Below, piece after piece: positions 31,301 to 44,300 of a stretch of DNA of 64,000 nucleotides. This stretch comes from Sorghum bicolor (lineage: Eukaryota > Streptophyta > Magnoliopsida > Poales > Poaceae). Below the pieces are notes generated by a model, which worked only from the letters and a program-made list of their open reading frames with translations, was not told the DNA's origin and ran no database searches. Location of the stretch: assembly GCF_000003195.3 (NCBI RefSeq), contig NC_012878.2, positions 56,234,629-56,298,628 on the forward strand, in the 5' to 3' direction. The position numbers and the translations under genes are program-made. Each line of letters starts with the position of its first letter. The first letter of the stretch is position 1.

Positions 31301-34140
31301 CGTCGTATCAAAGATATGATGCTAATAAAAAACAATATAAATTGTATGCACTATAGTTATAGCAGAAAAAGTTGCTCTATTTTCAGTTTTCCACCAACAT
31401 CATTTTGATAGGTTGAACTTGAAGAGACAAGGCTGACATATTTGTTTAAAAATCAGAATTATATAAGTTGAAAATAAATACTGCTTTCCTAGCCTAAAAC
31501 AGCAGGCATGTCACTACACCACAAATAAATCGAAACAAAGATCAGAGCTTACCAAAGCTAGAGCGTATTGCACCAAGTAGTTACTATTTGCAGCTCCTTC
31601 AGGCTACAGAGGGGGGGACAAAGTTATGTTATGTTGTAAAAGAAAGAAAACAAAACAAATGATAAGGAGCTAGCCGACTAGATAGCCAAAAGTTAAAAGA
31701 GATAATCACCCGACATCCAACAAGACGGTATAGTAACTGCTGCAATGCTGGCAGCTGCTCTAACAGATCCTGTGAATCCAACTCTCTTGTTCTACTGTGA
31801 CCCTGATGGCAAAAAGAGAATTACTTGATGAATTAATTAGTATAAACTGGAATTGGTACTGGAATTAAACACAGTTGCAATCCTCAAATCTAATCATTTG
31901 CAGGCTTGAAGTAACAAACTGAGATGAAATGTTTCAAACCTTTTCAGGACCTTGACCTTGTTTGGACAAACGCTCAGCTTCGACATCATATTTCAGAACT
32001 CTGAAGCATTCCAACCTTTCCTCCAAAAACAAACCATATGTGCGCACCCAGGCAGAACAATCCCAAGCTGCACAGAACTCGGTATCAGAAAAAGGAAATC
32101 ATAAGGTGATAAGCAGGGTAGGAGCAATTTTCTACCAAGCCAGAAATTCTAACCAATTGGACTGGAGTCATCCTTAAAGTTTGAAAGTTGCAGAATCCGT
32201 CCCCTTTGTGTAAAGTTAAGAAGCTCTTCTCGAAATGTAGGATCGCCCTCGCGAAGAAGTCTATGGATTACTACAAGTGTTTTCAGAGCAACCTACATGT
32301 CACAAAATATAGATAAAATCAATTACCAGCAGATGAAATAAGAGAAGAATTTTAAGATTGTCTCGTAACTGCAACATTTAGCTTTGCTAATCATTCACGA
32401 AGAACCTTGAATGGCAATACTAGTTAGTAGTTACTATCAAAAGAGAACCAATCATTTTCAAACAATTATCACAAGAATTACATAACCTAGATCCAAAAGG
32501 TTTAATGCATAACACAATGCAACTATTGACTTCCTTCCAAGCCTCAATTAACATAATTCAGGAAACTACAAACAATCGATCTACTAATCTAGTATACAAT
32601 GAAACACTACCAAATGAAACAAGGCATTGCAACTTCTGCTATCCACTTATAAATCTTTGATAAGAACATACCAGAAATAGTGCAGGTAACATTTCAAGTC
32701 ACATATTTTCATCTCAAATCATACGAAATATTAACTCAACTAGGGTATCAACCATAAGTAAGATTTTTTTTCTCTAGAACACACAGGAGATTTGTGTATC
32801 TTTGTTTTAGAGATGAGAGAAAGAAACCTCCCATACAACACAACCCTCATATCTCACTGGAGAATAAGCAGGGGACGACTTATAAAAGACTAGAAGAATC
32901 ACAAACACCTGAAACAGAAAATCAAGGAATGACACTAGCCCGGACTAAGCAGGTTAGTCCTAGCCCCTGGCCTATGCCCAATTCCTTAAGCTTTCTAGCT
33001 CCAGCCAAGGCCCCAAATTCTCATCTCCTCCATATAAAATACAGATAGGCCATTGAGAGAGGGAGGAAGCACCATCAAAGAAACTTGTTTCTGTGAATCC
33101 ATCATATCCAAGCACCTAAAATGACAGCGCAGTTATGCTAGCCTTATCAATATTCTGGCTAGCTTTTCTCCAACAATCAGCGAACCTCACTCCATAGTGC
33201 TAGACGATCAACAAGCAGCATATTGTGTGTTGCAATGTTATTTGAATCAAGTAAATTGTTCACGCTGACTCAACCAATGCTCAGCATTTTAGTTAAATCA
33301 AGGGTTTGTTCATGCTTATAAACAACTCAACAGAAATTCCACATCTCATCAGGGAAATATATCATCCATAATATGATGACATACTAATGTGCAGCATGTT
33401 CGCAAAAGGGAAATCCAATTAAAAATCCACCTAAAAACAATTAAATCTCGAGAGTAAGCAGAACAAGAAAAATTTTCATGTGAGCATAGAACTTACAATC
33501 CAGTTGCGGGTCTTGGCAAGACGGCGGGCAAGCGCGTGGATGCAGTAGGCGACATCCGCCCGAGGCCTGGCGATGGACGTGGCCGCAACAACCTCTGCAA
33601 CACCACCACACACCAATCAACCATCATCAAACACTGCACGAAACCTAAAAGCACACACGCCCTTCCCTCCTTCAGAGCCTCCCCTCCCCCCTTAGCCTCC
33701 CCCTCACCACTCAGAGACACGATCTAATTCCGCCCACCCCCATAAACACTAAATTAGGCCCAAGCCTAAATACGCGGGTATAAAAATGAATCAACGCACT
33801 GCGCAGGTGTCGCTCCTTGGGCGGGCACTCCACGTGGTTAGTAGCCTTCACGATCGCCACATCCAGATCCTACAAAAGCGAGCAAAACACCGATCAAAAC
33901 CCGCAGATCCGAGGCTGCTCCCGCGCCCCAGCACACCCCCTGCTCGCCTAGCAGGCGGAGAGACTAGGGTTTGGAGCAACCGCCCAAACTTAGGTCGGGA
34001 AAAAAATCACGGGAAAATCGGGGGGAAGAGGGCGCCGGATCGAGCCGCACCTTGAAGTCCGAGTTGAGATTGGCGAGGCTAACGGTGGTGGTGTCCTTGA
34101 TGGCGCCGTAGGCCTTGCGCCAGCTCTGCATCGACGCCAT
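28350..34140 (-). CDS. ANTH-domain clathrin assembly protein (AP180/CALM-like), 15 exons, 564 aa
   Basis: These proteins bind PtdIns(4,5)P2 and clathrin/adaptors at the plasma membrane and promote coated-vesicle formation. Exons: 34140-34051, 33869-33800, 33594-33497, 32292-32154, 32067-31940, 31802-31710, 31603-31553, 31012-30947, 30866-30801, 30691-30611, 30530-30453, 30128-29952, 29871-29796, 29705-29584, 28709-28350; all join in frame (1695 nt). The ANTH domain (about residues 20-290) shows [39 protein letters not shown] and [20 protein letters not shown]. Next come an acidic, Pro/Glu-rich linker, a conserved [11 protein letters not shown] block, and a Gln/Pro/Met-rich tail with four NPF motifs and one DPF, typical ligands of EH-domain and adaptor proteins. 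It most resembles the Arabidopsis At5g35200 type. Start: first ATG of the exon encoding [20 protein letters not shown]. Confidence 0.94.
28863..28967. mobile_element. Stowaway-like MITE remnant in the last intron of the clathrin assembly gene
   Basis: The left part CTATTTCAAATTGTAAAGTCG and the right part CTTATAATTTGGAATGGAGGGAC are imperfect inverted repeats resembling the Stowaway consensus. The ends are decayed, so the boundaries are approximate. Confidence 0.6.
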
Positions 34141-34705
34141 TTCCTGGGCGCCCCGCTTCGTCCTCCTCGCCGCTATTCTCCTCTATCAGGCGGGCCTTCT
34201 GGTTCCGGGGGACGCGTATGCGTATGATTCGGGTTTTTTCTATTTCCTCCTCAGGGCGGTTTTGCTGGCGTGTAAAATTCCGCCGGCGGGAGGAGTAAAA
34301 ATGAACAAGGCCAGGCTGCTTTTTGTGAAGTTTTTTTTTTTCGTACGAGAAGGGTGCGTCTAGAGTGACGACTTCCCTCTCGTGGTTTACGAGCGGAAGG
34401 TTCGAGGCTTCGAGAAAAGGCTGCGTCCCGAGAAGATGCCTTACATTTTGCAATGAACCCCTTCGACCTAGGAGAAATGTGTTTTCGGTTATGTATGGGT
34501 TTTCATGGTAAATAAGAGGAAGTAGAGACATCGTTTAATGATGAAAGTGTGGTCTATCTTTGACCTGTGTAAAGGTCAAAGGACAGATGGTGCAGAATGC
34601 AGATAAGTAGGAGTAAACCTGATGGTGGATTGTTGTCGCTCTCTTCATATTAGATAGAAAAGGTGTACATGTGACAAAGAAACAATTATTCAATAAATAG
34701 ACTAT
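34141..34705. other. Upstream region of the clathrin assembly gene
   Basis: The first 200 bp upstream of the minus-strand ATG are moderately GC-rich and should contain the promoter and leader. No clear TATA box was recognised. No gene is seen. Confidence 0.45.
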
Positions 34706-34948
34706 GGCGTTGTTTAGTTCATCCCGAAATCCAAAAAGTTTTCAAGATTCCCTGTCACATCGAATCTTACGGCACATGCATGAAGCATTAAATATAGACG
34801 AAAACAAAAATTAATCACACAGTTTGACTGTAAATTACGAGACAAATCTTTTGACTCTAGTTAGTCTATGATTGAACAATATTTACCACAAACAAACGAA
34901 AGTGCTACAGTTCCGAAAACTTTTCAGTTTTCGGAACTAAACAAGGCC
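34706..34948. mobile_element. MITE with GGCCTTGTTTAG-type ends, copy 2
   Basis: Ends GGCGTTGTTTAGTTC and GGAACTAAACAAGGCC are inverted repeats; TAT lies on both flanks (34703-34705, 34949-34951). The interior matches copy 1 (CACATCGAATCTTACGGCACATG; AACGAAAGTGCTACAGT). Confidence 0.85.
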
Positions 34949-36679
34949 TATGTAGTATCGGTTAGTAATCAGTTCTTTTTATCATTCTTGATGTTATATT
35001 TCGCCTACATAAACAAAGTTTTTATGTGGATAGTTTATAGCTAACTAAGATATGTTATTTGGAGAATCCCTGATGTGTTAGATAATATAATAATGTTTTC
35101 ATTATTGACAAAAACTCAACTACATGCAAGAACACTCTTTTATTCAAATACACGACTTCAACTACATTAATTAGTACCGGAGGAGATGTGAGAATTAAGG
35201 TACGCATGCTATAGTAGGCAATAGACAAACTCAAGGTATGGTAGTGGCCCCACCTTGACATAACAAGTACTCCTCCATTGACATTTATGGTACAGTTTTC
35301 TATGTATATTTTAGCGTAAATATGATATATATGACCATTTAATAACTAGCTAAGTTCATCACTAGAGATGTTGTTATGTTGTACACTAGTGCATTTTCTC
35401 TTCGTTGGCAAGGAACGCGGTCGTGGTGCCATGGCATTAGGCAAGGGTAACACTACACTATTTAAGGGGTGCAAATATATCCCTCAAAAGTATATAAATA
35501 TAGTGTTTATTTTACCATACATACACCCTGAATATAAATTTATGCATCCATAAGCCAAATATATTTGAATATCGTTTTAACTTTGTCGTTGCATTACACC
35601 ATGCAAAGAGACCGTCACCTCTATACCCATTTAGTCATAGTTAAAGTGACCTTTTAAACTTTGGTCACCGTAGCTATGCCTTGACCAACTAATAGAGTAT
35701 GAAAAGATAGAACTAGTCCTAACGTAGATGCACACATATAATTTTTTTAAAATGAATAGTTGACTTTAGATAACACAATCATAGAAATAGTGTTTTTCAC
35801 AATGAATTAGCTTTAAATGGCTTATCAGCTACCGAAACCATTAGCCGAGCATGTCGTCAGTTATTATCTGTGATGAGGAGGTACAGTTAACTACAGTTAT
35901 GATGTACTCATATACTTATCAGCGTGACAATTTCAGTATGTATGCTACTAACAAATACACGAATGAATTCACAGAACTGAAGGGTCTCGCGTGAAGAACG
36001 TATTTCATGCGACATGCGTCACGCTTCTCTCTGCCTTTCGGTTGCTCGCTTCGTTGTCACTTGTCAGGCACTCTCCCGCGTCGGACAACGAAACGATGCT
36101 GGACTGTGGACCCCTTTTCTACCATGGAAAAAAAAAGGAGGGGGGGGGGGGGGGGGGGGCGGGGACGATTCGTTTCAGTGATGTTTTCTGCCCATGACCA
36201 TGATTAGCTGTTTGCCTTCGGTCTGGAAATTCTGAATTCCAAAGAAAAAAGATGAACAACCTGAACGACGACATGATTAGTTTCTAGCCGTTCCAAAGTG
36301 ACCATTGCGCGTTGATAAATGAAGACAGGATGGCCCGAGAATTTGACACCACTTGACCACTGACCACTGCCATTATTGATTTCTGTTGTACCCAATCATT
36401 GCTTGGATTCACTAGGTTTTAGGCAGCCATGAATGATGAATCTATGGTTGTTGCTAACTTGACATCTGGTAGTACCTCTCCTGCAACAATCGTACTAACT
36501 CCTTTTGGATGCAGTTCGGTGGTTGGCAGTTAGGGTTTACCGTTAATTTTATCCTGATGATATTCCTTTTTAACAAGGAGACCCAATCCCATTCTAATTT
36601 CTTTAAAAGAAGAAGAAGATTGATTCATTTATCTGTGCTAATGTATAGTACCCGGAGAAGCCACAACAAACCTGTCAAG
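34949..36679. other. AT-rich intergenic spacer
   Basis: No coding sequence or RNA gene is recognised. The notable item is a 20-nt G homopolymer at 36140-36159 following an A-run. Confidence 0.5.
36140..36159 (+). repeat. Poly(G) tract of 20 nt
   Basis: An uninterrupted run of 20 G is preceded by AAAAAAGGA and followed by CGGGG. Such tracts are rare in AT-rich spacer and could form a G-quadruplex. The length may be affected by sequencing or assembly. Confidence 0.8.
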
Positions 36680-36919
36680 GGCGTGTTTAGTTCCTCAACG
36701 AAAAAATGTCGTGACACTGTAACACTTTCGTTTGTTTGTGTTAATTATTATCCAACTATGGACTAACTATGCTCAAAAGATTCGTCTCATAAATTTTGAT
36801 TAAATTGTGCAATTAGTTTTTATTTTTATTTTTATTTAATATTTCATGCATGCGTTTAAAAATTGGATATGACGGGAAATCTTGAAAATTTTTAAGTTCT
36901 AGGTGGAAGTAAACGAGAC
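36680..36919. mobile_element. MITE with GGCCTTGTTTAG-type ends, copy 3 (opposite orientation, degenerate)
   Basis: The left end GGCGTGTTTAGTTCC and the right end GGAAGTAAACGAGAC are imperfect inverted repeats. The interior contains the reverse complement of the family core (CTGTAACACTTTCGTTTG, AAAAGATTCGTCTCATAA). No clean target duplication remains. Confidence 0.75.
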
Positions 36920-37219
36920 TAAAAAAACAATATGAAGCGTGTTCATCAACATTGCGTGAAGAGAGAAGGCACAAGTGTTTTGGATATGAACTGGTACTAG
37001 CATGTATGGACTGTTTCCCCAAGGAATGGCAGGCATATGGCCCCACATGTTGACATGCCATGTCGACATGTTCTGGAATCTGGACCAGGCTATGCCCCAT
37101 GACCTCGCCGTCCATGGCGGTTTGGCGGATGGTACAGCAAAGAGGGCCCGTTCTGACCGTGTGGTGCTTTGAGCTGTCCCCTTCCAGTCTTCACGCTGCT
37201 TTCGGTGGGCTTTAACTTG

Positions 37220-37455
37220 GGTTTTGTTTAGATCTAAACTTTTTAGATTTGAGTACTCTATTATTTTTATTTGTATTTAGTAATTATTATTTAACCATAG
37301 ACTAATTAGATTTAAAAGATTCGTCTCGCAAATTATAGGTAAATTATTTAATTACTTATTTTTTATCTATATTTAATGCTCCATACATACTGAAAGATCC
37401 GATGTGATGGGGATTTTAAATTTTTTTTGGATTTTTGGTGTAACTAAACAAGGTC
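37220..37455. mobile_element. MITE with GGCCTTGTTTAG-type ends, copy 4
   Basis: Ends GGTTTTGTTTAGATC and TAACTAAACAAGGTC are inverted repeats with TTG on both flanks. The interior carries AAAAGATTCGTCTCGCAAATTA and the GATCCGATGTGATGGGGATTT part of the family. Confidence 0.8.
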
Positions 37456-38349
37456 TTGGTTTATTATTATACAGTACTGTATTAGTACTACTTGACAGGA
37501 TCCTCTGCACTCTTCAACTCTACGCTACGTTGCTCACAATTCAAGAACCTTCAGAGAACAGGCATGCAAAATGTTCAAGTTGGGGATTATTCTCACTACC
37601 CGCGTGCCGTGGCCTCAGATCAATGTGATCCACCGGTAAACTACCATCTGATAAATAAGGCCATAGTACTCAGATACGTAAATGCAGCTCCCAGCCAAGT
37701 CAGTCGTTGGCACCCTGGGAAACTGGCAAAGACGAGGACCGTGGTCCACGAAGGACCACTTGGGTAAAATGCAATGACAATGCAACAACAGAAAGGAAAG
37801 GCCGGCCAAATGGTACAGTTCAAAGACTTCTCCCAAGTCACCCAACTGACCAACTCCAACCAACTGCCCCATAAACTTCATTAATCAGCCATCACGAGCT
37901 GTAGTGTTTGCCACAGTTCAAAAGATCGCTGTCCCAATCATGGCGCCACGGCACAAATGATGACCTGTCATGGAATCTTATACACCACATATGACACGAT
38001 CACACGAGGGAGGCTCTTATTCCAGTGCAGAAAGCTTCGGCAACCTCCAATCACAGGATATTCAGGCAGAGCAGAGCTGAGTGCTTATGATGAACTAACC
38101 TCCTACTTTTTGATGAAAGTGCCTACGAACTTAGGACAGGGATCTCAAAAATCATGATGCTTCAATAGCAAATATTTACAGCTATACACCGTGTTACTCC
38201 GATCTTTTCAGACAAACTTTACTCACCAGTCATCAGCATGTACTGTACGAAGTACCGTAGGATAGTGTAGTATACCATCACCAGTGCTACTGGGCGACGT
38301 TTTATACAGCAAAAGTGGACAATGTACAGGTGCGCCGGCGGCCGGCGGC
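37456..38349. other. Spacer and 3' UTR of STN7
   Basis: No gene is recognised. The last few hundred bases before 38350 should hold the minus-strand 3' UTR of STN7. Confidence 0.45.
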
Positions 38350-41300
38350 CTACTCCTCCCTGGGTATCCACCGGCTCCACCAGATGCTTTTGCGCTGGCT
38401 GGCGAGCTCGTCCATGCTCTCGTTGATCGTTTTCACGATCTTCTTCTGCAGGCGCAGCACGGAGGCAAGCACGTTCCGCTGGGCGTTGCCTTTCTTCGGT
38501 TTTATTTCCTACACGAAACACAGAGAAAAAGCAAACACACAAGCCGTGAGTCTTCGGTCTTCTCCTGACAGATCATACGTTTTATGATTTATCCCTGGAG
38601 TCAGAGCATGCAGAAAACGAAATGAAATGCTGCTGGTCTTCTAACTGCTTCTACAGCTCTTGGTATTTCAAATCTTGTGTTTTATGTAAGATTAGTGATT
38701 TCAAAGGAAAAGCTTCAGTTTTTTTGTCTAAGAACTGCTGGAACAAAGCAACAACTCCAGTACGTATTTTTCAAGCCTTTGTGTTACCGTGTTAGAAACT
38801 ACTGGTTAGTATGCAATCATACTGCCTCAAAAGGTTTTGTAAGGCTGTCATACGTACCCTAAGCTCTTGAAGCTGTGCTTCTGTAAAGCCTCCCACTTCT
38901 TCAGTTCCTGACCTTGCCATGAGGCCGATAACCCACCGAGCGGCTTCACTGTAGTCCTTCTGGGTTGCCCGGAACAGTTGCAGTCGTGCGTTTTGCATGA
39001 CAGAGAGGCCAAGGAGCCCCTCACGGTTAAAGTATGGGTGTGCCAATGCACCCTCAGCACTGGTCCTTTGCCGTGCTTTGTACCGGACCATCGACGTGAG
39101 GAGTTCCCATCCGATACCATTGTCTAGATCCATGATGTCAAAGCCCCTCCGAAGCTCAGCAGTCGCTCGTGGCTCCACCAGATTCCTCCAGGCTTGTAAG
39201 TCATAGTCGCATCTCTTCAGTTGGCGATTAAATTGTATGAGGCTGCTGTCAGTTCGTAGTGAAGGGAATGCCTACAAAAGAAACCAATGTCCTGTTAATA
39301 AAGATATTACAACAACTTAAAGATATCCAATGTAATTCCATAGAAAGATGCTGCCACTCAGCCACTGCATGTCTGGAATTGGGAAGAGACAAAACAATAA
39401 GATCCTTCAAGCAGATTTTATTGCAAATCTGCATCTTACAACACCATGGTAAAAAAAACAGGATTGAAATGACAGTGTAAAAATCTGATTTCACTCCACG
39501 ATATATACAGGTGATGCTTGCTGAACCAGAGTGTGGAGATGTAGCTAGCTGCAGAGCAATACTCCACATACATTAAGAAGGCGAGGACAAAGTGTATATT
39601 GCTAGAGCTAGAAAAGGAGGTTGGATGAAGAGAAAACACAAGTCCCCTGCATCAAGGCCACCCGGTCCGCGGCAAAGGTTTGGAAACGGCGAAACAGGGC
39701 GCCACCTCAAATCCTACAAAACTGCAAATTCAGTTGTTCGATTACTTTGAGGAAACAAGAAACTTGTCCACCAGTGAGTTTCAGGTGCGACGTCAAGCCC
39801 AAGACCGGTTGCAAGAGCAAACCAAAGCAAGGGCTGCATACTGGCGCCTGCGAAGCAAACAGAAAGCGATCAAGGAAAGTGATGCAAACACCGTTTACCA
39901 TCACGCCCATGCAACTAAACGTATGCGCCGGAAGTACATCAGGATGGTAAAGGTGGATGGACAAGAGATCGTCAGCCATGCCGGGAAAACGCAGGCCCTA
40001 TCGACCTACTTCAAGTCCATCATCGGTGTTCCGGGTCAAGCCGTCGAGATGGACCTGCAGTCACTCTATGCAGGAACCCAAAGGCCAGGGTGTCAGCTGA
40101 CGAGGCGATTCTCTGAAACTGAACTTAAGCAAGCAGTCTGTCAAATGAACCAGCTAAGTGCTCCGAGGCCGGATGGATTCGGACCGGCTTTTTTCAGGAT
40201 TGCATGGCAGACAGTTAGAACACAAATCCTGGCCTTTGCCGAGGCTTTCCACCAGGGGGTTGCTGATCTGGATCTTATCAACCGCTCACACATGGTACTG
40301 CTGCCGAAAAAGCCAGATGCAATTGACGTGGACGCCTTCAGACCAATATGCCTCCAAAACTGTGCTCTGAAGATCTTAACTAAAGCCCTAACAACGAGGC
40401 TGCAGCTTGAGATTCCAAAACTCATCGACATCCATCAGACCGGCTTCGTCAGAGGAAGATCGATCTCTGACACCTTTGTATATGCAGTTGAACTTGTTCA
40501 GACTTGTCACAAGAGGAAAAGGCCAACAATTGTGCTGAAGCTTGACTTTGCAAAGGCCTTTGACACCGTCAACTGGACCGGGCTGGATTCAGTTCTCCGA
40601 GCAAGGGGCTTCCATCAGAGATGGCTCGACTGGATGCACAGCCTACTGTCTTCTTCTAAATCAGCAGTACTAGTGAATGGCTGTCCTGGGCCGTGGATAA
40701 ACTGCAAAAGAGGTCTAAGGCAGGGTGACCCTCTGTCCCCGTATCTGTTTCTGCTGGTTGCGGAGACACTACAACGTCTGATCACTAAGGCAAATGAAAT
40801 CAGACACCCAACAGAAGACAGCCTACCTTGTGCAGTTTTACAGTACGCTGACGATACTTTGATTGTCTTCAGAGCTGAAACCTCGGCAGCAGTCAAGCTG
40901 AAGGAGATTCTGGACCAATTCGCAGCTATGTCCGGACTACACATCAACTTCGACAAGAGTACCTTGGTCCCAATTCATGCAAATGCTGATCTGATACAGC
41001 AGTGTGTACAGGTTCTGGGCTGCAGTCAGGGCTCCTTTCCGCAGCAATACCTGGGCCTTCCACTATCGGCAAGCAAGCTTCCGGTATCTGCATTCAACAT
41101 GTACATTCAAAGGACTGACAAGTTCCTTGGATCTTGGCAGGCTGACCTGCTTAACCCAATGGGAAGGTTAGTTTTGGTAAACTCGGTGCTCGACTCAATC
41201 CTTGTCTACCTGATGAGTTCGCTTCAGCTGCCGGCCTCTGCAATGCACACCATGGACAAGTTAAGGAGAGCTTTCCTCTGGTCTGGGGATAAGGCAGGTG

Positions 41301-44300
41301 TTGCTTCCCCGGCCAACTGTCTGGTTGTCTGGACAAGCGTTTGCAACCCCCGGGAGTGTGGTGGTCTGGGCGTCAGGGACCTAGGGGTGCAAAACATTTG
41401 TCTACTCCTGAAACTGCTACACCGGCTGCACTGCCCCCAATCATCTGCATGGGCTGCGTGGGTGCAAAGACGAGCATCGATTACGACTCTAACTGGAGAA
41501 CTGCATGGAGATCACTGGCAGACCTTGCGGTCCATCGCTCCCCTTTACCAAGCTATCACCACTGTTCAGATCGGCGATGGGAGATGCACGTCGTTCTGGT
41601 ACGATGTCTGGGATGATGAGGATGAAGCCCTGGCTGAGAGGTTCCCAGCTCTCTTGTCCCACTGCTCCTTCAAACAGGCCACTTTATGGGAGATCAAAAC
41701 CTCTGGTTTACTTCGTACACTCGTGCCTCGACTATCAACAGCAGCACAAACAGAGCTACAGCAACTGCTCCCGGTCATTGAACAAACTGCTCTATCTGAA
41801 GCGCACGACAAGAGATGCTCGCCTTTCATCAGGCCAGACAACAGCCTAGACAGCGGTGCACTTTACAAGTTGATCAAAGCAAGAGGCCAGGGAGGCAGTC
41901 CAAGGGCAGCCTTCATTTGGGAAAACCTAGCTCCGCCAAGGGTGAAGCTGTTCCTGTGGCTACTAACACAGGGGAGAATTCAGAGTCGTTCGGCGCTTTG
42001 GAGGAAACGCATTGTTGACTCTGCAACCTGTGAAATCTGCAGCGCCACCGATGAGACCCCAGAACATATCATCCATGGCTGTGCTCTCGGCCGAAATGTC
42101 TGGGCAAGCATGAACCTCCAGTCCATAATCTCAGTGGATATGAGCGAACTGCATACAGTCCGAGGGCCCTCGGGCGACCAGTTTCCAGAGTTCCCATCCT
42201 TTCTGGCATTGGTTTGCTGGCATATTTGGAAGGCAAGAAATGCAAAGATCTTCAGGAATGAATCTAAAACGGCAGATCATGTGCTCCAGGAATGCATATC
42301 CACCACCCTGTTGTGGAAGTACAGATTTCCGTTGAGGAAAAGGATTGTTGCTGATCATTGGTGCTCCATTCTACAAATGGCTAGAGCAGGTCTTTCCTAG
42401 AATCTGGAGAAAGTTAGTTAGCAGAGGGCTCATACCACTCTCGGTTGTCTGTCCTCCTCTCTCCTCTCCTCTCTCTCTGGTTGTAAAAGTAGCCAAGGCA
42501 ACACGAGGTTGCATTGTAACTCTTACATTTCGCGAGCCGGTTTGGGCTAAAATAAAATTTTTCACAGGTGGGGATCGCCTCCCCCCCGTTGACCATCAAA
42601 AAAAAAAGGTAATATAGCATGGTGCCACAGCCTCATGTACTGTTGCAGCAAAAAATAGTTCTCATTTCAATAAAATATAACGATGATCGCATACGTTAAT
42701 AAATATGTGTGCTCATAAATCATAATGATCAGATGAGCAAATGCAACCATCTTGCAAGTCAGTGATAGCTAATACAACAGTCACTGCAAGCACATGCACT
42801 GCTAGCCAAAAATTGGATGGTGTTTTGAAGAGACGAACAGAGTAGAAGAGCCTATCCAAGCAGCAGTTGTAGAGGGAAGATCAGCACTATGATGGGATTC
42901 GAACCATGAACAAGAAAAAAATCATCGCGGCATGTGGAGATTGGAAAATACCAGTTTTAGACCTTTTCAGATTTTGTGGTCGTGTGCTCTAAGATATACC
43001 AGTGCCGCTGCTGCGCCTAGCATTCAATGTATACTCATACTGATCTTTGATACACAACTGTGCCTCTACTATTTTTTAATACATAACTGTGCCAACACAT
43101 CTGTTTTGCAGATACCTACAAATATATGCTATTCCCTGTAATCACTCACCATCTGCAAGAATATGAGCCCCAAGCTATATATGTCGAATCTGTCAGGAAG
43201 ATTCAGCTGTCAACGAAAAATATCACTGTATAAGCTTAAGAAATTATCCTTATTGGAACAATTATCTCAAAAACATGAAAAGAAAAATCAGTTCGAAGGA
43301 AACCTGCCACAGGACTGGAGACAAAGTTGTTGCAACTGGAACAGAAGGAGCAGATGGGGTTTGCGTGCTCATAATATATTGCTCTGGTGCAGCATACCTG
43401 CCAGGTAATTTTATAGCTTCAACAACTCTTTCTAGTGAAACCATTAGCACAAACAGCTTTGCAAGGTAAAATGTTTGACTAGTGGAGAATTTTCTTTGAT
43501 GTTGCCATGTTATGCACTTATTGACAATGAAGGTAGCCATCAGTACCTTGGATCCAAAAGGAACTCTTTAGGAATATAGTTAATTCCTACCCGTAAGTCA
43601 GCTGCTGCTCCAAGATCAATAATTTTGAAGGTTCGTGATCCTACCAGAGAGAAACATTTGCAAATCAATGCAAAATATTTTATCATGAAATTGCAAACAA
43701 ACTGAGATCCTTTTATTACCCTCTGAAAATATCACATTTTGAGGTTTTATATCTCTGTGAACAATCCCTGTCGAATGAAGTCCATCAAGAGCAAACAAGA
43801 GTTGTCTCATCACCGTTTGAATGATCTTATTCTCTCTCGCTATACCTTTTGGCAAGTCCTGGACATTGCCAAGAATTTTTGTCTCCACCTAATTGGCAAA
43901 AAAAATCGAGTCAGAGCTGTTTAAGTCTATAACAGCTACTCCATGCCACTGTAAATTTGTGATGACTGCTTGGTTGACTCAAAAGTTAGAATGCATCAAA
44001 TGGAAGGTTTAACTTATCTCTCCGCAATAGATAAGTATGAAATATTGCAATTTTCCATAAAGTGATAATGCTAACTTAACTAAAGGAAGACAATAAGACA
44101 TGCCTGACTATTCTTAACCAAAAAAGAAAACGAAATAAAAACATGCCTAACTACTCTCACTAACTGTGGATCACAAACTGAGGCTAATGTCTAATAAGCT
44201 AAAGGATCATACTTATCACGCTAAAGTTCACTGGAACTGATTAATCAGCTTGATCATTCTAGTACAGGTAAGCAAGTCAACACAGTGCAAGGTAGACATA

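Larger units (their letters stand above)
39649..42600 (+). mobile_element. LINE 2: 5'-truncated L1-type element, antisense in an STN7 intron
   Basis: Homology to LINE 1 begins abruptly at about 39649 ([19 protein letters not shown], compare LINE 1 ARAKAKVWARCNRAPP), so ORF1 and the endonuclease are absent. ORF2 continues to 42400, followed by a 3' UTR with CACAGGTGGGGATCGCCTCC and a poly(A) of about 10 ending near 42608. Truncation at the 5' end is usual for LINE insertions. I found no clear target duplication. Confidence 0.88.

Noticed and set aside
39680..39725. ATG at 39680 as a real start for the LINE 2 reverse transcriptase
   Set aside because: The first 15 or so codons read a shifted frame of sequence homologous to LINE 1 ORF2; the start is an accident of a frameshift.
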